In this document: positions 36,194 through 39,796 of the stretch, piece by piece
Position numbering within the stretch: the stretch's first letter is position 1
How the letters are laid out: every line of letters starts with the position of its first letter
From: Anaeroplasma bactoclasticum
GTDB lineage: Bacteria; Bacillota_I; Bacilli_A; Acholeplasmatales; Anaeroplasmataceae
NCBI GenBank assembly: GCA_023663825.1
Contig: JAMPGQ010000013.1
Span: forward strand, 1 to 39,796
DNA length: 39,796 nt
Reading direction: 5' to 3'
Notes under the pieces: model-generated
Seen by the model: the letters and a program-made list of their open reading frames with translations, nothing else
The model's database searches: none
Told to the model about the DNA's origin: nothing
Translations under genes and position numbers: made by a program

Positions 36194-36396
36194 TTTATTT
36201 GATACTCTTTTCCGTCTACAAGAATGATATCTTTTGGATAAAGCTTGCGTCCTCTTCTGGTTTCCAATTCTTGATTCACATATACCTTGTGGCTTGCTAA
36301 ATAATACTTAGCTTCTCCACCACTAGATATAATATTTTTAATTTTCAAAAATTGTTGTAAGGTTATATAATCACTTTCCAATTTTAAATCTTCCAT
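36190..36396 (-). CDS. yaaA: S4-domain RNA-binding protein YaaA
   Basis: 68 residues, a single S4 RNA-binding fold (ITLQQFLKIKNIISSGGEAKYYLASHKVYVNQELETRRGRKLYPKDII). In Bacilli this small gene always lies between dnaN and recF and is thought to act in ribosome assembly. The ATG at 36394-36396 is chosen over a GTG at 36408 because GGGTG is 7 nt upstream of it. It is the first gene of the yaaA-recF-gyrB-gyrA operon and overlaps recF by four bases. Confidence 0.93.
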
Positions 36397-36418
36397 TTTA
36401 ACACCCACAATCTATATG

Positions 36419-36447
36419 ATTATATCATATAGGCATATTTTTTTCAA
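36419..36447 (-). promoter_or_regulatory. Promoter of yaaA-recF-gyrB-gyrA
   Basis: Minus strand TTGAAA (36442-36447), 17-nt spacer, TATAAT (36419-36424) with an extended -10 TGA before it. The -10 lies in the centre of a 9-bp inverted repeat: CTATATGAT (36412-36420), three bases, ATCATATAG (36424-36432). Leader about 15 nt. Confidence 0.8.
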
Positions 36448-36496
36448 GAAAAAGTAGTATAAAAACATTTTTATTTTTGGGTAGAATACCTATATT

Positions 36497-36524
36497 GATA
36501 AAAATAAAACGCCTAATTTAGGCG
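36497..36524 (-). terminator. Second terminator after dnaN
   Basis: CGCCTAA and TTAGGCG (36510-36524), a 6- to 7-bp stem with a tiny loop, followed on the minus strand by TTTTATTTTTAT (36497-36509). With the terminator at 36610-36629 it insulates dnaN from yaaA. Confidence 0.7.
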
Positions 36525-36598
36525 ATTTGGGGCTTGATTTAGAATTTGGATAAAATTTTAAGAATAAAAAACATTTTTTTTATGTTTTAATTTTTTAA

Positions 36599-36629
36599 AA
36601 AAAGAAAAAGGGTAACTTTTTTATTACCC
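36599..36629 (-). terminator. dnaN terminator
   Basis: On the minus strand GGGTAA (36624-36629), 8-nt loop, TTACCC (36610-36615), then TTTTTCTTTTTTT. It begins 8 bp after the dnaN stop codon. Confidence 0.85.
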
Positions 36630-36636
36630 AATTTTT

Positions 36637-37776
36637 TTAATCCATACGTACTGGTAAAATGAGCTGAGTTAAATTAGGATCCTTTTCGCCAGTAATTACA
36701 AACGGACGAATTCCTTCATTACAATTTAAATAAATTTCATTAGAATCGAAGCTTCGTAAAGCTTCAACTAAATATCTTGAAGAAAAACCAAGTGTCAAAG
36801 GACTATTCATCTTTGTTTCAAGTGGAATTAATTCTTCTTGAGCATCTCCTACAGATGCATTAGTAGTAGAAAGAAGAACAGTTCTATCTTCAGTTACAGT
36901 TAATTTGATTATACTATAAGATAATTCATTTGTACTTATTTTTTCTCTTGGAGATAATAAAGATACACGTTCTACTGCCTCTAAGAGTTCATCCTTATCA
37001 AATTTTAAAATGATAGGAAAACTTGAAGGGATAATGCGAGAGGTATCTGGATAATTTCCATCTAATAACCTAGTTTGAAATAAAACATTTTTAAATTTTA
37101 CTAATAATTTATTTACAGAAAAATATAGAGTTATATTTTCGTTGTAATTATCCATAGCCTTTGAAAGTTCATCTAAGGATTTATTTGGAATAGTGATATT
37201 GAATGGTCTATAAGTAGGAACATCTAAAAGAACTTGAGATAATCTAAAGGAATCTGTTGCTGTTACATTCAGTTTATCCTCATTTAAAGTTAGATGAACT
37301 CCTGTTAAAATTGGTTTCTTTTCACTTTGAGCAGTGGCAAAGCTAGTTTGACGAATTAAAGCTTTTACACGCTCTGCTGGTAACTCTAAAGGATTTTCTA
37401 AAGTTACAAAATCAATATTAGGATAATCAAGAGGATCCATAATATGTAATTTATATTCTCCACGATCTGCTTTTATCACAAGAATTTTATCATCTACTAA
37501 ATAAAAATTTACACGTTTAGAATTAATTTTTCGAATAATATCAATAAAAAATCTTCCTGGAACTACTGTTTTACCTGGGTTTTCTACTTGTAAAGAAGTA
37601 TCAGAAATAAAGGTTTCAACAGAAATATCTGTATTAGAAGATGTCATATATAAATCAGAAGAAGTTACTTCGATTTTTATACCAGTTAATATTGGCATTG
37701 GACTTTTTGCAGGTAAACCTCTAGAGATAACATTTAAATTTTCTAATAAGACTTCACGATCAATTGTAAAATTCAT
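36637..37776 (-). CDS. dnaN: DNA polymerase III beta subunit (sliding clamp)
   Basis: 379 residues, the usual length, with three repeated clamp domains. Family segments: the N-terminal FTIDREVLLENLNVISRGLP, then PILTGIKIEV, TDSFRLSQ and the C-terminal TQLILPVRMD which ends the protein in the conserved LP.R pattern. It encircles DNA and tethers the polymerase. The ATG has an AAGGAG site 8 nt upstream. It follows dnaA after a 156-bp gap that holds DnaA boxes and its own -10, and it is cut off from yaaA by two terminators. Confidence 0.98.
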   Translation of the reverse strand: MNFTIDREVLLENLNVISRGLPAKSPMPILTGIKIEVTSSDLYMTSSNTDISVETFISDTSLQVENPGKTVVPGRFFIDIIRKINSKRVNFYLVDDKILVIKADRGEYKLHIMDPLDYPNIDFVTLENPLELPAERVKALIRQTSFATAQSEKKPILTGVHLTLNEDKLNVTATDSFRLSQVLLDVPTYRPFNITIPNKSLDELSKAMDNYNENITLYFSVNKLLVKFKNVLFQTRLLDGNYPDTSRIIPSSFPIILKFDKDELLEAVERVSLLSPREKISTNELSYSIIKLTVTEDRTVLLSTTNASVGDAQEELIPLETKMNSPLTLGFSSRYLVEALRSFDSNEIYLNCNEGIRPFVITGEKDPNLTQLILPVRMD

Positions 37777-37821
37777 GGTTCAAACTCCTTGTTGTATATA
37801 AAAATTATATTTATTAACTCT

Positions 37822-37929
37822 TAATAATTATTATTAGGAGTGTAGATATGTGGATAAGTGCCAAATATCTTGAAATATCAATCAAATTATATCATATTTT
37901 TTTGTGGAAATCTATTCATTTTATCCACA
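37822..37929. other. oriC part 2 (dnaA-dnaN gap): DnaA boxes, dnaN promoter, possible DnaA-trio
   Basis: Perfect DnaA boxes: TTATCCACA at 37921-37929 and its complement TGTGGATAA at 37849-37857; a weaker one, ATTTCCACA type, near 37904-37912. Between them the AT-rich stretch holds a minus-strand extended -10 TGA-TATAAT (37886-37891) that can drive dnaN. To the left of the 37849 box, TAATAATTATTATTAG (37822-37837) is a run of TA-x triplets that could be a DnaA-trio and unwinding site. Such an arrangement would be like the incC side of the Bacillus origin. Confidence 0.75.
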
Positions 37930-37932
37930 AAT

Positions 37933-39243
37933 TTATATTTTCTTTAAAATCATATCAACAGCCATTTTTAATTGAGGATTAGTCTTGAGTTCTTCTTCAA
38001 TTTTTGTACAACCATTCATAACAGTTGTATGATCTCTTCCGTTAAAAATTGAGCCTATTTTTGAATAGGTAAAATCATAACGATTTTTTAAAATATACAT
38101 AGCTATATGTCTTGGTAAAACATATTTTGCATTTCTAGCTTTTCCTAATAAATCTGCAGTACTAATACTATAAGTATTAGAAATTACACTTAAAGCAGCT
38201 TCATAATTATTTTTTCCATGAGCTTTTTGAGATTTTATAAGAACCTCAAGAGCGTCCTTAGCTGTTTCCAAAGAAAGTTCTTTATTATAAGCTTCACTAT
38301 ATAATAATAATCTATTTAAAGCCCCTTCAAGTTCTCTAACATTATCTATAAAATTTTCGGCAATAAATGTAAGAATTTTATCATCAAGTTGCTTATTTGA
38401 ATTTTCCAAAACTTTTCGTTTTAGAATACTTATTCTTTGAGCTAAATCAGGCTGTTGTATCTCTACACTTAAGCCCATTTGAAATCGAGAAGTTAAACGA
38501 TCCATAATTCCTGTTAGATTTTTTGCTTGACAATCAGAGGTGATAACAATTTGTTTTTGTCTTCCAATTAAATCATTAAATAATTTAAAGAATTCTTGTT
38601 GAGATTTATTTCCTTGAGCAAGCATTTGAATATCATCTACTAATAAAACATCTAAATTTTCATACTTATCATAAAAGGATGCCATATTTTGAACTTGTAT
38701 AGATCTAGTATAATCTGTAATAAAATCAGATGCTTGGATATATAAGACTTTATTATCTATATTATTTTCTATAATTTGATTTCCAATTGCGTTCATTAAA
38801 TGTGTTTTGCCTAATCCAACTCCTCCAAAAATATAAAGAGGATTTATAACTTCACCAGGTTGATTAGCAACCTTTAAGCTAGTTAAATAACTAAAACGAT
38901 TAGATTCTCCAACTACAAATGATTCAAAGGTATAATTATCTTTTAGATTATTTTTATTAAAGTTCAGTTCTTTTATTTTTTTAGGCTGAACTTCTCCTTC
39001 ACAAACAAATTTAAATTTTACACGCTCAGATGTAATAGAAGAAAGAATTTCTCCGATTTTACGTGCATAAATATTATTTATTTTTGTTTTTATATAATTT
39101 GATGGTGTAAGAACATAAATAATTTTATTTTCTTCTTTAATGACTTTTTTTACCTCTGAAAAAATTTCTTCAAAGGTTTCTTCAGCAAAATATGAAGATA
39201 AGATGTCCCTAGTTTGATTCCACAAATCTTGATAATTATCCAT
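37933..39243 (-). CDS. dnaA: Chromosomal replication initiator DnaA
   Basis: 436 residues. Domain I at the N-terminus (DNYQDLWNQTRDILSSYFAEETFEEIF), a short linker, AAA+ domain III with Walker A GGVGLGKTHL and Walker B LLVDDIQML, and domain IV helix-turn-helix ending in the DnaA signature GRDHTTVMNGCTKI. The ATG at 39241-39243 has AGGTGATC 2-3 nt upstream and begins with the conserved domain I; a frame extended to 39396 runs through DnaA boxes and is rejected. The gene is autoregulated most likely, because boxes lie just upstream of its promoter. Confidence 0.98.
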   Translation of the reverse strand: MDNYQDLWNQTRDILSSYFAEETFEEIFSEVKKVIKEENKIIYVLTPSNYIKTKINNIYARKIGEILSSITSERVKFKFVCEGEVQPKKIKELNFNKNNLKDNYTFESFVVGESNRFSYLTSLKVANQPGEVINPLYIFGGVGLGKTHLMNAIGNQIIENNIDNKVLYIQASDFITDYTRSIQVQNMASFYDKYENLDVLLVDDIQMLAQGNKSQQEFFKLFNDLIGRQKQIVITSDCQAKNLTGIMDRLTSRFQMGLSVEIQQPDLAQRISILKRKVLENSNKQLDDKILTFIAENFIDNVRELEGALNRLLLYSEAYNKELSLETAKDALEVLIKSQKAHGKNNYEAALSVISNTYSISTADLLGKARNAKYVLPRHIAMYILKNRYDFTYSKIGSIFNGRDHTTVMNGCTKIEEELKTNPQLKMAVDMILKKI

Positions 39244-39265
39244 AAGATCACCTACATTCTTAAAT

Positions 39266-39293
39266 ATAATAACATAATTTTTCTTAAAAACAA
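39266..39293 (-). promoter_or_regulatory. dnaA promoter
   Basis: Minus strand TTGTTT (39288-39293), 16-nt spacer, TATTAT (39266-39271). A DnaA box (39301-39309) abuts the -35, which suits autorepression. Confidence 0.6.
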
Positions 39294-39300
39294 TATTTAT

Positions 39301-39453
39301 TTTTCCACAAAAAATGTGGATAACTTTATTAAATATTTGTCTATTTTTTTCCAAAAATGTGGATAAAATAAATAAAAAAGGTTTATTTTTAGGCATTTTT
39401 TTACTTTTTCAACAAATTAACCTGTGCATAATAAAGTTTATAAGTTATCCACA
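39301..39453. other. oriC part 1: DnaA box cluster upstream of dnaA
   Basis: Boxes read as TTTTCCACA (39301-39309), TGTGGATAA (39315-39323 and 39358-39366), TGTGCATAA with one mismatch (39423-39431) and TTATCCACA (39445-39453). They lie in the only gap longer than 300 bases in this window (39244-39600), which otherwise holds the dnaA and rpmH promoters and a very AT-rich stretch (39454-39532). With the boxes after dnaA, this makes a bipartite origin as in Bacillus. Confidence 0.85.
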
Positions 39454-39532
39454 TTTATAATAAAATTTTTCAATGAATTTATTAAAAAAATGTAAGGATA
39501 AAAAATAAACTAAAAAAAATTAGTAAAAATAT

Positions 39533-39561
39533 TTGACAAGAATATTGTTTTTTGCTAGAAT
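39533..39561 (+). promoter_or_regulatory. rpmH promoter
   Basis: TTGACA (39533-39538), 17-nt spacer, TAGAAT (39556-39561) preceded by TGC, an extended -10. The strongest-looking promoter of the window, about 39 nt upstream of the rpmH ATG and directed away from the origin. Confidence 0.85.
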
Positions 39562-39600
39562 ATTATAGCGTGGTTTCGTAAGAAAGGTAGGTATGAAAAA

Positions 39601-39735
39601 ATGAAAAGAACTTATCAACCTAATAGACGTAAAAGAAAAGTTACTCATGGTTTCCGTGCTAGAATGGCTACTAAAAATGGTCGTAAAGTTTTAGCTCGTA
39701 GACGTAAAAAAGGTAGAAAACAATTAACTGTATAA
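39601..39735 (+). CDS. rpmH: 50S ribosomal protein L34
   Basis: 44-residue very basic protein of the large ribosomal subunit, beginning [20 protein letters not shown] and ending in the TAA at 39733-39735. The typical L34 pattern is complete ([20 protein letters not shown]). It is divergent from dnaA, the conserved arrangement at bacterial origins; rnpA is expected next, outside the window. A tiny upstream frame ATG-AAA-AAA-TGA (39593-39604) overlaps the start. A TTGACA at 39750-39755 may begin another promoter. Confidence 0.97.
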   Translation: MKRTYQPNRRKRKVTHGFRARMATKNGRKVLARRRKKGRKQLTV

Positions 39736-39796
39736 ATTTATAATAAATATTGACAAAACTAGTACAACCAGAACAATATCATCATTATTTAAGGTT

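Noticed and set aside
39244-39396. N-terminal extension of DnaA by 51 residues
   Set aside because: The extension passes through DnaA boxes and the dnaA promoter; the internal ATG has an AGGTGATC site and begins conserved domain I.
39736-39796. Start of rnpA at the window edge
   Set aside because: No rnpA-like reading frame begins within the last 61 bases; it probably starts just outside.

Overview
The window is a low-GC (about 30% by eye) bacterial chromosome segment that contains the replication origin at its right end. The order rpmH / dnaA - dnaN - yaaA - recF - gyrB - gyrA, the block dnaX - ebfC - recR - bofA-like - ywiB-like, and a delta subunit of RNA polymerase (rpoE) point to Bacilli in the broad sense. 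UGA is a normal stop: several genes end in TGA, often as ATGA overlaps. This excludes the UGA-recoding Mycoplasmatales/Entomoplasmatales and fits Erysipelotrichales-, RF39- or Acholeplasma-like anaerobes. The exact taxon is an inference; no rRNA is present.

Layout from right (origin) to left. 39.8-36.6 kb: rpmH on the plus strand, an AT-rich origin region with DnaA boxes on both sides of dnaA, then dnaN. 36.4-30.7 kb: a separate operon yaaA-recF-gyrB-gyrA with its own strong promoter. 30.5-28.0 kb: a divergent pair, a LysR regulator and a CPA2-type cation/proton antiporter. 28.0-25.7 kb: a large lipoprotein with Ig-like and propeller-like parts. 25.6-17.6 kb: a long minus-strand run holding a nuclease-helicase fusion, a DUF2974 hydrolase, a C_GCAxxG_C_C protein, a permuted NlpC/YiiX-like peptidase, then dnaX-ebfC-recR-bofA-like-ywiB-like; rpoE follows with its own promoter. 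16.8-13.3 kb: a signalling island in which an unknown membrane protein and a two-component system (short-loop kinase) lie between two paralogous small two-TM proteins. 13.1-9.6 kb: a second two-component system translationally coupled to cardiolipin synthase. 9.4-8.1 kb: an AAA/DUF4143 ATPase. 8.0-3.3 kb: a 1570-residue lipoprotein pectate lyase with about eleven InlB-type repeats before the catalytic domain, and a cre-like CcpA operator at its promoter. 3.2-1.4 kb: apbE - NusG_II - Gx transporter, a flavinylation/redox-type membrane module. The left edge holds a truncated AlbA_2/RecG-like gene.

Almost all housekeeping genes lie on the minus strand, co-directional with a fork leaving the origin. 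The plus-strand (head-on) genes left of the origin are accessory: the AlbA_2 gene, the pectate lyase, the propeller lipoprotein and the LysR regulator. The organism appears to be an anaerobe able to attack pectin outside the cell, with envelope-stress style signalling. No tRNA, rRNA, CRISPR array or transposon was seen.
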